DNA from: Chloroflexota bacterium
GTDB lineage: Bacteria; Chloroflexota; Anaerolineae; Anaerolineales; Villigracilaceae
Reading direction: 5' to 3'
DNA: 7,290 nt
Assembly (NCBI GenBank): GCA_016875755.1
Contig: VGOX01000104.1
Location: 1-7,290 of the forward strand
The position numbers and the translations under genes were made by a program. Below are positions 1 to 6,702 of the stretch, in pieces (position 1 is the stretch's first letter; every line of letters starts with the position of its first letter). The notes under the pieces are model-generated. The model did no database searches and had not been told where the DNA came from. It saw only the letters and a list, made by a program, of their open reading frames with translations.

Positions 1-2048
1 GTGATATCGACGGTGAAATATTTGAAGCCTTTTTCCAAGCGAAGCGGATCAAGCACTTTGTAACCGCCAAGTTCCATGCTAAATTCCTTGCCCGCTTCGA
101 TGAGCATATCCCACACCATCGTGGCGCGGTTGTTGGGGATGTACAACTCCCAGCCCAACTCGCCCGCATAACTGACGCGCTGCGCCAGCACGGTCACGCC
201 GTTGATGAGAATCGGCTTGGTCGTCAAATACGGGTGAGCTTCATTCGAGACATCGCTCGTGGTGATTTTCTTTAGCACATTTCTTGCCTTTGGTCCCCAC
301 AAGGCGAGACAGGCATGTTCCTGTGTAATATCGCGGATGGACACATCGCCGTCTTTTTCGTCCACGTGCATCAAAATCCGCGCATGGTCGTTGGCGATGA
401 AACCCGACCCCGTAATCACCCAGAAATGCTCTTCGCCTAAACGGGTAACGGTCAGATCAGATTCGATGCCGCCGTTACGATTCAAAAATTGGGTGTAAAT
501 CGCGCTGCCGACGGGTTTGTCAATATTGCTGGAAGTCAATCGCTGCAACAAAGGCAACGCGCCTTTGCCTTTTACCTCAATTTTTCCGAACGAAGTCAAA
601 TCGAACAAGGTCACACGCTCGCGGGTGGCAGTTGCTTCCGCACGCAAACGTTCGAAGAACGGTGGTTTCGACCAGCCCCACTTGCGCTGGTCCTCGCCCA
701 TGCGCCGCCATTCCTTGCCAGGCTCAAAAAAGTTCACACGCTCCCAGCCGAATTTCTCACCGAAGACCGCGCCATTTTCCATCAAGCGATAATGCACGGG
801 GCTGGTTCGATGCGGACGCGCCGTCTCATGCTCATCATGCGGGAAGCGCAAACGATAGTAATACTTCACACTTTCTGCTGTGCGCTCCGCCGCGTATTTG
901 AAATCAGAATAATAATTTCCAAAACGGGTGGCGCGATAGCCGTACACATCCATCGGCGCTTCACCGTCAATGATCCACTCCGCCAGCAACTTGCCCATGC
1001 CGCCCGCGCCGCCGTAGCCGTTCAACGACATGCCTGCCAACATCCAAAAACCCTTCACGCCGGGCATCGGGCCCAACAGCGGATGACAGTCAGGGGTGTA
1101 CGCGCCAGGGTGACGCACCAACGTAATAATGCCCGCCTGATCCAAAAATGGCAAACGTCGAATCGCGCCTTCGAGCAGCATTTCAAACTGGTCAAAGTCA
1201 CCGGGGAAAGATTTGCTACCATGCTCCCACGGCGTGCCGTCGATCCAGCGCGGCAGCGGTTTCGGCTCGTAGCCGCCGATCACCAGCCCGCCCTGCTCCT
1301 GCCGCATATACACCAAATTATCAGGGTCACGCAGACACGGCGTATCAGAAGTGAACTCATGCCCGGGCACGGCTCGCAGCGCAATGTGTTGATGATCTAC
1401 AGGAGTGGTCGGGATATGCAAACCCGCCATGGCGGCGATGCGCGGCGCCCACATGCCTGCCGCATTGACGATGATCGCGCATCGGATCTCGCCTTTGTCT
1501 GTTACGACCGCCTCGACCTCTCCCTGGGCTGACACTTTGACACCCGTCACGCGCGTATTTGTATAAACTTCCACGCCCAACTGCTTGGCAAAATTCACCA
1601 TGGATGTGGTCGTGGTGTACGGGTCAAGCTGACCATCACCGGGCAGGTAGATGCCGCCGTATAACTCTTTATCAGAAATATGCGGGAAATGACGCTTGGA
1701 TTCTTCAGGGGAGATGACTTCGCAGTCCAGACCCAACGCCTTGGCGCGGCTGACGCTTCGTTCCATTTCCAGCAGTTGTTCTCTGCTCGAAGCCACACGC
1801 AAACTGCCGACGGTATCGAACAGCCCCAACTCTTTATACAACTGTACGCTATACATGCGGAAGCGCAGCATGGCTTGCGAGGTGGCAAACTGCGTCACCA
1901 AACCCGCCGCGTGAGAAGACTCACCGCTGGCGATTTCGCCCTTCTCAATAATGACCACATCCTTGCGCCCGTTCTTCGCAAGGTGATAAGCAACCTGTGC
2001 CCCGAAAATCCCACCGCCAATGATTACGATCTCTGCCTGTGTTTTCAT
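1..2048 (-). CDS. FAD-dependent dimethylglycine/sarcosine dehydrogenase-like oxidoreductase with GcvT-type domain (3' end missing)
   Basis: The reverse strand reads open from ATG at 2046-2048 to the window edge, giving 682 residues. Residues 7-16 hold the dinucleotide-binding GGGIFG motif of a DAO-type FAD fold. His46, in SSHAAGL, aligns with the histidine that carries covalent FAD in dimethylglycine dehydrogenase. The FAD domain closes near residues 337-359 with a GYGGAGG stretch. A linking FAO_M-like segment follows at about 372-428. From about 430 a GcvT/aminomethyltransferase-like domain begins, with FDLTSFGKIEVKG, SYAGELGWELYIP (about 626-638) and LRLEKGF (about 669-675). The family is usually 800-850 residues, so roughly the last 120-170 are cut off. 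Members oxidatively demethylate N-methyl amino acids and give the one-carbon unit to tetrahydrofolate. No signal peptide is visible, so it is likely cytosolic. It starts 18 bp after the kinase gene, with AGGA 12 nt upstream, so translational coupling is plausible. Sarcosine, dimethylglycine or another methylamine could be the substrate; the class is secure. Confidence 0.9.
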   Translation of the reverse strand, partial: MKTQAEIVIIGGGIFGAQVAYHLAKNGRKDVVIIEKGEIASGESSHAAGLVTQFATSQAMLRFRMYSVQLYKELGLFDTVGSLRVASSREQLLEMERSVSRAKALGLDCEVISPEESKRHFPHISDKELYGGIYLPGDGQLDPYTTTTSMVNFAKQLGVEVYTNTRVTGVKVSAQGEVEAVVTDKGEIRCAIIVNAAGMWAPRIAAMAGLHIPTTPVDHQHIALRAVPGHEFTSDTPCLRDPDNLVYMRQEQGGLVIGGYEPKPLPRWIDGTPWEHGSKSFPGDFDQFEMLLEGAIRRLPFLDQAGIITLVRHPGAYTPDCHPLLGPMPGVKGFWMLAGMSLNGYGGAGGMGKLLAEWIIDGEAPMDVYGYRATRFGNYYSDFKYAAERTAESVKYYYRLRFPHDEHETARPHRTSPVHYRLMENGAVFGEKFGWERVNFFEPGKEWRRMGEDQRKWGWSKPPFFERLRAEATATRERVTLFDLTSFGKIEVKGKGALPLLQRLTSSNIDKPVGSAIYTQFLNRNGGIESDLTVTRLGEEHFWVITGSGFIANDHARILMHVDEKDGDVSIRDITQEHACLALWGPKARNVLKKITTSDVSNEAHPYLTTKPILINGVTVLAQRVSYAGELGWELYIPNNRATMVWDMLIEAGKEFSMELGGYKVLDPLRLEKGFKYFTVDI

Positions 2049-2066
2049 ATTGAAGTCACTTCCTGT

Positions 2067-2966
2067 TTACATTTTCACTTGATCTAGCCACTTGCCAAAA
2101 TCATTCGAATCCATTTTTTCTTCAGCCCTGCCCCAGCGTTCAGTTGCCCAACCCCAGAAATCAAAATCAATTGTAGAGATATTTGCCTGGATCGCCGCCC
2201 ACAATCCCCAGCCCACATCCGACATGATCATGTTTAGTTTCATACGCGCGACCATATCCTTTTTTGTTTCACCAAAGTATGCCGTGCAAATTTCTGCGAT
2301 CTGGTCGTCGTTAAATTGCATTTCCTGGCAGGTATTGCCCAATTCGAACGTTGGGTCGTTATTCCCACTATATTCGTAATCGATCAACCACAATTGCTTG
2401 CCGTCGTCGATGTAATTTTCAGCCAAAAGGTCGTTATTGCACGGAACGGTCTGCAACGGTTTGACGTTCATTGCGGTTTCAATGCGACTGACTGTTTCCA
2501 TGCGTTCAGTATAGCCGTCAGGGATCTTGATCTTGCGCTCACTGCAAAGGCGTAGATAATACTCCGTGAGGCGGAACATGTTGAAGTCCGAATAGAAGCG
2601 CGGACCCGCGTGAAGCTGTTTGATGGCATTCGCCATGCGGGTTGGCATCCCCTTTTCGTTCAACGAATCCTTGGACATGGTCTTGCCATCAAGAAACTCG
2701 ATCACCATTACATCATGTTCTGGCAGGTGATGCAAAATGCGCGGCGCGACACCCACCTCTGACGCAGATCTGGTGTTGTGATATTCATTTTTCCTGTCAA
2801 TGGCAAGCAACTCAGTACTTTCACCCGGAACGCGGACAAAATGTGGAATGCCATCCACTTCCACTTTATAGTTCGTATTCGTTAAACCGCCTGAAAGCGG
2901 TTGAATCAAAACATCCTTCCCTTGCCAGTCTTCGATCTTGGTTACAACTTTTTCGATAGTCGACAT
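2067..2966 (-). CDS. Choline/ethanolamine kinase-like phosphotransferase (APH/LicA family)
   Basis: This 299-residue protein has a kinase-like fold. A glycine-rich nucleotide loop, LSGGLTNTNYKV, lies at 24-35. The catalytic loop CNNDLLAENYI lies at 176-186, with Asp179 the expected base and Asn184 a metal ligand. LWLIDYEYSG (192-201) supplies the second metal-binding aspartate, Asp196. FELGNTCQE follows, as in choline kinases. The family transfers ATP phosphate to a small alcohol such as choline or ethanolamine; thiamine, methylthioribose or aminoglycosides are substrates of related groups. One oddity is Asn177 where most members have the His of the HxDxxxxN motif. The ATG is supported by GGAG at 2973-2976, 6 nt upstream. 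The gene lies between a permease and a methylamine-type dehydrogenase, which suggests an amino-alcohol substrate in a catabolic pathway rather than drug resistance. The family call is strong; the substrate is inference. Confidence 0.85.
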   Translation of the reverse strand: MSTIEKVVTKIEDWQGKDVLIQPLSGGLTNTNYKVEVDGIPHFVRVPGESTELLAIDRKNEYHNTRSASEVGVAPRILHHLPEHDVMVIEFLDGKTMSKDSLNEKGMPTRMANAIKQLHAGPRFYSDFNMFRLTEYYLRLCSERKIKIPDGYTERMETVSRIETAMNVKPLQTVPCNNDLLAENYIDDGKQLWLIDYEYSGNNDPTFELGNTCQEMQFNDDQIAEICTAYFGETKKDMVARMKLNMIMSDVGWGLWAAIQANISTIDFDFWGWATERWGRAEEKMDSNDFGKWLDQVKM

Positions 2967-2987
2967 ATCCTGCTCCGCATAAAGCTT

Positions 2988-3016
2988 TGTAGGTCACACT
3001 TGAAGCGTGACCTACA
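2988..3016. repeat. Intergenic palindrome between permease and kinase genes
   Basis: A perfect 10-bp inverted repeat, TGTAGGTCAC at 2988-2997 and GTGACCTACA at 3007-3016, encloses a short centre. There an A-C mismatch and one further C-G pair close a TTGAA loop. A T6 run follows on the plus strand (3017-3022). On the minus strand, the direction of transcription, an A6 run precedes the hairpin and no T-run follows. It is therefore not a normal terminator for the permease gene. It sits about 22 bp before the kinase start and could form a stable mRNA hairpin that protects or sets apart the upstream message. It could also be one copy of a REP-like dispersed palindrome. Only one copy is seen in this window. 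Confidence 0.75.
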
Positions 3017-3037
3017 TTTTTTCACATCCAACATCTA

Positions 3038-4663
3038 CTATTCGGGGGGAATTTCCTTGAAGGCGTAATCCACATTGATGCCCTTGGATTTCTGCATATT
3101 CTTGGAAATAAAATACCAGATCGCTGAAACAGCGAGAACACCAAACACGACCTGATAAGCCAGCGGACTGGTCAAACCAAGCCGCGGATCGAACATGAAC
3201 ATCAACAGCATGGCGCTACCGAGAACGAAACCAAGTCCGCCAAGAATTGTGACCAGCGGAATACCGCCGAGTTTATATGCCGCCCCAGGTGAGGATTCAT
3301 ATACATCTTTGGCACGATACGGAAGCAACGCGCCTGCCAGACAGGTAATGACGAAGACATAACCACAAGCAAAGGTGACACCCAGCGTCAACCCAACCCA
3401 GCCAGGATGCAGGTTATACAACAAAATAACCGGGATGCTGGCGATGAAATATGCCCAGTGTGCATTGACAGGTGTATGGCGTTTGTCATCCACTTTGCTG
3501 ATCCAGTCTGGGAGCAGGCGATCAAGTGACATCGCAACCATGACGCGTGTCATGCCGATGTAGCAGTTATGGACGATCTGATGTGAGTTGAGAATATAAC
3601 CCAAACCGATGATGACGACCACAATTGGGCTGGCAGAGAGCGCCACAGCGATCATATTCGGCCACAACCAAAAGCCAGAGATAGTAGCTTCACCAATCCC
3701 AGACCAGTATCCCGCACCAGCAATGTAAAGAAACTCTGTACCAACTGCTTTTTCAATTGCGGCAGCGAGGATGGCAAGCAGGACGCCGGTGAAAATCAAT
3801 GAACCAACGATGATGAACATCTGGTCCTTGAATGAGCGGGCATTCTTGATCTCGCCATTTTGTTGAGCCGAATAGGTAGCCCATTGCAAGGAGGTCCATG
3901 CGATGGGTGCTACAAGCAGGGTTGCGACCAGACTGAAAGGCGGGTTCAAGTCAATGCCTGCTGCAACAGTGGCATCTTTCGCAGTCTGCACAAAGTTGGA
4001 TACGCCGCTAATTGCAAGAGCGAACTCATCCAACCGAACAGCAGAGGAAGCCGGATTACCCGTGAAGAGCACGACCAGCATGGTGACGAAAGCCAGCAGA
4101 GTGCCGCCAATCATCACAGACTGGAAGCGGACATAATTCTTGAAGCCACTGACAAGGATCATCATAGCGACAAATGCATTAAGAATGCTGGTGATGATGA
4201 TGCCCGTTGAACCGGTGAACCATAACCCTAGGTTGGTCATGGCGGCATTATCCGTAAATGCGCCAAGCCCAAGGAACAATGGCGCGAACCCCAAATACGC
4301 CAATAACCATCCCGACAGAGCAACCCATTGCAGGATCCAGATCACATAACCAGACATGACGACTGTAAATGCCACACCACCGCCGAACACGCGGCTTTGG
4401 AAAACATAGTCACCGCCGGAGCGCGGGAGCGAGGTGGAAAGCCAGACATAGACCAGCGCAATCGGAATCTCTATTGCCATTGCCAATAGAATGCCCCAAA
4501 CAAGTTTTCCACCGGGCAATGCGCCGGGTGCCCACAGGTACGTCCACGGGAAAATCAAACCCATCGTCAAAATGTTGTAGACGAAGGCGGAGAGCGGAGA
4601 CATCACGCGCACAAGCCCGGATGCCTTTCTAGTAAATACTTCTGGTTTTGCGGTTGCAGTCAT
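3038..4663 (-). CDS. APC-superfamily amino acid/amine permease
   Basis: This 541-residue, strongly hydrophobic protein has about 12-13 predicted membrane helices. Clear examples lie near 24-40, 55-77, 95-120, 153-173, 185-202, 243-263, 283-303, 333-357, 422-446, 466-491 and 502-520. Family marks are LPRSGGDYVF at 79-88, after helix 2, and the cytoplasmic loop TRVMVAMSLDRLLPDW (372-387) followed by HTPVNA. Both are typical of amino acid/polyamine/organocation transporters. It would sit in the cytoplasmic membrane and import a small amino acid or amine by proton or cation coupling or exchange. The neighbouring kinase and demethylating flavoprotein suggest a choline-like, ethanolamine-like or N-methyl amine cargo, but no residue proves this. 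The start is well set: AAAGGAG at 4669-4675 lies 5 nt before the ATG. The length is a little above the family average because of extended loops near 135-152 and 203-242. No defect is visible. Confidence 0.88.
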   Translation of the reverse strand: MTATAKPEVFTRKASGLVRVMSPLSAFVYNILTMGLIFPWTYLWAPGALPGGKLVWGILLAMAIEIPIALVYVWLSTSLPRSGGDYVFQSRVFGGGVAFTVVMSGYVIWILQWVALSGWLLAYLGFAPLFLGLGAFTDNAAMTNLGLWFTGSTGIIITSILNAFVAMMILVSGFKNYVRFQSVMIGGTLLAFVTMLVVLFTGNPASSAVRLDEFALAISGVSNFVQTAKDATVAAGIDLNPPFSLVATLLVAPIAWTSLQWATYSAQQNGEIKNARSFKDQMFIIVGSLIFTGVLLAILAAAIEKAVGTEFLYIAGAGYWSGIGEATISGFWLWPNMIAVALSASPIVVVIIGLGYILNSHQIVHNCYIGMTRVMVAMSLDRLLPDWISKVDDKRHTPVNAHWAYFIASIPVILLYNLHPGWVGLTLGVTFACGYVFVITCLAGALLPYRAKDVYESSPGAAYKLGGIPLVTILGGLGFVLGSAMLLMFMFDPRLGLTSPLAYQVVFGVLAVSAIWYFISKNMQKSKGINVDYAFKEIPPE

Positions 4664-4746
4664 TTCTTCTCCTTTGGTCTATTGGAAAACGAAAACGATC
4701 AGATCAACTTGCTCCAGAGCGAATAATATGCACTACGAATAGTCAG

Positions 4747-4784
4747 CCTCCTTTCCCACAGCACAAATCCATGGACTTGCACTG
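4747..4784 (-). promoter_or_regulatory. RNA hairpin directly after the phosphoesterase stop, followed by an orphan Shine-Dalgarno-like sequence
   Basis: On the minus strand, the 26 nt immediately after the TAA stop (4784-4759) can fold into an 11-bp stem with three G-U wobbles and a four-base CAUG loop. No U-run follows, so it is not a standard intrinsic terminator. Five bases further on is AAAGGAGG (plus-strand 4754-4747), a near-perfect anti-16S match. No convincing start codon follows it at the right distance: the nearest options are ATT at 6 nt and GTG at about 13 nt, opening frames of only 13 and 9 codons. The permease has its own ribosome site about 75 nt later. The element may be an mRNA-stabilising or processing hairpin with a ribosome standby site, or the start of a tiny leader peptide. 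The fold is read directly from the sequence; its role is inference. Confidence 0.45.
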
Positions 4785-5783
4785 TTACCCACTCGTCATT
4801 TGATATCCTTGCACTTCCCCATCCAAATATGTGACGATGCAGCCGCGCAATATGCCTTCCGCATATTCGCTGCCGGGATTGATACAGGTGGTTCTACCCA
4901 GTTTTGCCACAGATTGAGACTCATGGATATGACCATGTAATCCCAACATGGGCTTATATTTTTCTATCGCCTCGCGCACCGCCTTTGAGCCTGCACCGTG
5001 TAAAATAACCTGACCACCCTCTGTGATCTGTTCCGGAGGGTCTTTGGTCCAATCGAGTTTTGGACAGGTATCGAGGGTCGAGTCGATGGGCGGGTCGTGG
5101 AAATTGAAGATGGCTTTCTGCATATCGGGCACTTTTGCCGCCATTTCATCGATCAAGCTGCCAAGTTCTTCCTCTGAAACTTCGCGGGGAGTCTTCCATG
5201 GGGTGGGCGTGCTGATACCGACAGAAATCATTGTATGGACGTCATCAAGATGTACCATTTCATTCTCACATGCAAAAAAGGACTCAGTTGCCTGTTCTTT
5301 CATCACGTTTAACACTTCCCACTCGTCGTCGTTTCCACCGGTGACAAAACACTTAATGCCCGTACCTTTCAAACGCTCCTCCGCCAGATTGACCCAGTTG
5401 AAGAGTTTTTGTTTTGCCAGTTCATTGAATAGTGCGTGAACCGATGCTGGATTGGATTGCAGAGTTTGAAACTCGTCCTGTTCCATGATCTTGTAATAAA
5501 AGCCGAGGATATCCAATTTGCCCATTAAAACTTTCAAGTCTTCTTCGGTGGCAAGTTGTTCCACCCGTCCTTGCACAGTGGCGCGGTGATGTCCGTTCCC
5601 TTCCTTGATTATGGGGATCATCAGTTTACCTTGAATGTCGCCGCCCATCACCAATGTATTCACATTGTAGAATTTGCCCGCATTGATGAATTTACGAAAG
5701 GTCCGCTCGGAACCATGCAAGTCAGTCGCGAAAAATAAACGCATTGGTTCTTTTTTTGTTTTTTTTGAGAAAAGAAAGGACAT
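4785..5783 (-). CDS. Calcineurin-like metallophosphoesterase
   Basis: This 332-residue protein has the ordered metal-binding motifs of the calcineurin-like phosphoesterase family: DLH (Asp21, His23), GGD (Asp49), GGNDD (Asn151, Asp152), His229 in NFHDPP, and GHIH (His285, His287), followed by NPGSEYAEG at 302-310. All expected ligands for a two-metal site are present, so it should be active on a phosphomono- or diester in the cytoplasm. The layout recalls the Icc-related predicted phosphoesterases, but the substrate is unknown. In this locus it may dephosphorylate the kinase product or a phosphodiester precursor. The ATG at 5781-5783 has GGAG at 5789-5792, 5 nt upstream. Met14 is a possible internal start that would still keep every motif, but it has no clear ribosome site. 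The codons between the two run through A8 and A7 tracts (residues 6-11), which are prone to slippage. It follows the regulator gene by 45 bp and probably shares its transcript. Confidence 0.88.
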   Translation of the reverse strand: MSFLFSKKTKKEPMRLFFATDLHGSERTFRKFINAGKFYNVNTLVMGGDIQGKLMIPIIKEGNGHHRATVQGRVEQLATEEDLKVLMGKLDILGFYYKIMEQDEFQTLQSNPASVHALFNELAKQKLFNWVNLAEERLKGTGIKCFVTGGNDDEWEVLNVMKEQATESFFACENEMVHLDDVHTMISVGISTPTPWKTPREVSEEELGSLIDEMAAKVPDMQKAIFNFHDPPIDSTLDTCPKLDWTKDPPEQITEGGQVILHGAGSKAVREAIEKYKPMLGLHGHIHESQSVAKLGRTTCINPGSEYAEGILRGCIVTYLDGEVQGYQMTSG

Positions 5784-5792
5784 GGGGGCTCC

Positions 5793-5833
5793 AAAAAAAT
5801 GAAATACCTGACGCAGGATGAAAAAGCGTCAGG
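5793..5833 (-). terminator. Hairpin overlapping the regulator stop codon, with downstream T-run (possible attenuator)
   Basis: Perfect 8-bp arms, CCTGACGC (5807-5814) and GCGTCAGG (5826-5833), flank an 11-nt centre. On the minus strand, the TGA stop of the DeoR-type gene lies inside the first arm. After the second arm comes a U-rich stretch ending in a T7 run (plus-strand A7, 5793-5799), and then directly the GGAG ribosome site of the phosphoesterase gene. The T-run starts about 7 nt after the stem, so termination would be weak. It could act as a partial terminator that lowers output of the downstream genes relative to the regulator. Ribosomes finishing the regulator would melt the hairpin, which gives possible coupling. 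Confidence 0.45.
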
Positions 5834-6623
5834 CTGGATTCGGTTCGGATGCGGCAATCAGGCATGAGACTGAGTGTGAAGCGAGTTCGTCCACAGCAGA
5901 GGCGGGGAACTTTTCATCCGTCACCAGTTTATCGATCTCATCAATATTTGAAATTTGGAAATTAGAAACAACGCCCCATTTGCTATGGTCGGCGGCAATA
6001 ATGACCTGTCCCTTGGTGCGTTCGATCATTTTGCGCACAACCTCAGACTCAGGCAAGGTTGGTACGGTGCAACCATGCTTTAGAGAGATACCATCTACAC
6101 CGAGAATGACTTTGTTGGCATAGATCAAATTTAGGTTGTCGATGGCAAAGCGTCCTGCCAAAGAGTTGGAACGAGGCTGAAACTCTCCTCCGATCATGTG
6201 GTAGTGAAAGCCTGGGTCGCCAAGTTCCATCACGGCGCTGACGTTGTTGGTAAAAACAGTAATACGCGCATCGCGCCTGATATGCTGCAAGACCTGTGTA
6301 GCGGTCGTACCGCTATTGATATAAACAATATCACCGTCCTCTATGAGCGAGGCTGCCAGTTCGCCGATCTTTTTCTTTTCTTCGGGATGATGTTGGACGC
6401 GTTGCTGATATTCCTGCTCGAGAATCATGCGCTGACTGAGAATAGCCCCCCCGTGTGTGCGCTCGAGAATACCCTTTTGTTCCATCCATTCCAGATCGCG
6501 GCGCACAGTAGCTTCGGAAGTTTCCAACAAATCACACAGGTCGGCAGTACGCGCGATCTGGTGGATTGCCAGAAATTCCTGAATTTTCTCTCGCCGTTGA
6601 GCTGGAATGAGGGGTTTGCTCAT
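5829..6623 (-). CDS. DeoR/GlpR-family transcriptional regulator
   Basis: This 264-residue protein has the normal length and both family domains. The N-terminal winged helix-turn-helix spans about 8-61 and contains the recognition segment SEATVRRDL (36-44) and the wing signature RTHGGA (55-60). The C-terminal DeoRC sensor domain, about 85-240, shows SGTT (104-107), TNN (125-127), MIGGE (143-147), GVDGIS (175-180) and AADHSKW (210-216). These loops bind the phosphate or sugar part of effectors in the ISOCOT-like fold. Most characterised members are repressors released by a phosphorylated metabolite. Here it is the first gene of the minus-strand set and probably controls itself and the genes below it. 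It may also control the divergent gene through the shared promoter. The ATG at 6621-6623 has only a weak upstream AGAGAT ribosome site, and that lies inside a small inverted repeat. No alternative start is better, since the next in-frame Met lies inside the HTH. Confidence 0.92.
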   Translation of the reverse strand: MSKPLIPAQRREKIQEFLAIHQIARTADLCDLLETSEATVRRDLEWMEQKGILERTHGGAILSQRMILEQEYQQRVQHHPEEKKKIGELAASLIEDGDIVYINSGTTATQVLQHIRRDARITVFTNNVSAVMELGDPGFHYHMIGGEFQPRSNSLAGRFAIDNLNLIYANKVILGVDGISLKHGCTVPTLPESEVVRKMIERTKGQVIIAADHSKWGVVSNFQISNIDEIDKLVTDEKFPASAVDELASHSVSCLIAASEPNPA

Positions 6624-6629
6624 TAATGG

Positions 6630-6645
6630 ATCTCTGAGTAGAGAT
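6630..6645 (-). promoter_or_regulatory. Small inverted repeat covering the ribosome-binding region of the regulator gene
   Basis: ATCTCT (6630-6635) and AGAGAT (6640-6645) are perfect 6-bp arms around a 4-nt loop, ending 6 bp before the regulator ATG. In the minus-strand leader the purine-rich AGAGAT next to the start codon is the only Shine-Dalgarno-like sequence, and this fold would pair it. It could limit translation of the regulator or be a half-site pair for autoregulation. With arms this short, chance is possible. Confidence 0.4.
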
Positions 6646-6673
6646 GAAGGAAATTGCTCACTTTTGTCGTGGG

Positions 6674-6702
6674 ATTATATAGGAATTTGATGAAATTTGC
6701 AA
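6674..6702 (-). promoter_or_regulatory. Sigma70-type promoter for the minus-strand operon
   Basis: Read on the minus strand, the -35 hexamer is TTGCAA (6702-6697), the spacer is 17 bp, and the -10 is a perfect TATAAT (6679-6674). Transcription should begin near 6667, leaving a leader of about 44 nt before the DeoR-type gene. The -35 matches TTGACA at 4 of 6 positions. Sequence upstream of the -35 is A/T-rich and could act as an UP element. The -35 hexamer is shared with the divergent promoter. Confidence 0.8.

Noticed and set aside
489..1532. Long plus-strand reading frame of 347 codons opposite the dehydrogenase gene
   Set aside because: It mirrors the G+C-rich coding frame on the other strand, its protein is rich in Arg, His and Gln without recognisable motifs, and it has no ribosome site. 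The minus-strand frame has clear family motifs throughout.
1680..2087. Plus-strand frame of 135 codons near the dehydrogenase start
   Set aside because: It lies antisense to the conserved FAD-binding N-terminus, with no motif, promoter or ribosome site.
3007..3022. Intrinsic terminator on the plus strand from the palindrome plus T6
   Set aside because: No plus-strand gene lies upstream to be terminated, and on the transcribed minus strand no T-run follows the stem. It is kept only as a hairpin or repeat.
4723..4728. Internal promoter before the permease gene (minus-strand TATTAT)
   Set aside because: The position 17 bp upstream reads GGAGGC, not a -35, and no extended -10 is present.
4663..4784. 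tRNA or riboswitch in the 121-bp gap before the permease
   Set aside because: No cloverleaf, acceptor-stem or TPsiC-like sequence and no recognised riboswitch core is visible; only the hairpin and orphan ribosome site described.
6198..6626. Plus-strand frame of 142 codons opposite the DeoR-type gene
   Set aside because: It is antisense to a complete, well-conserved regulator and has no recognisable domain.
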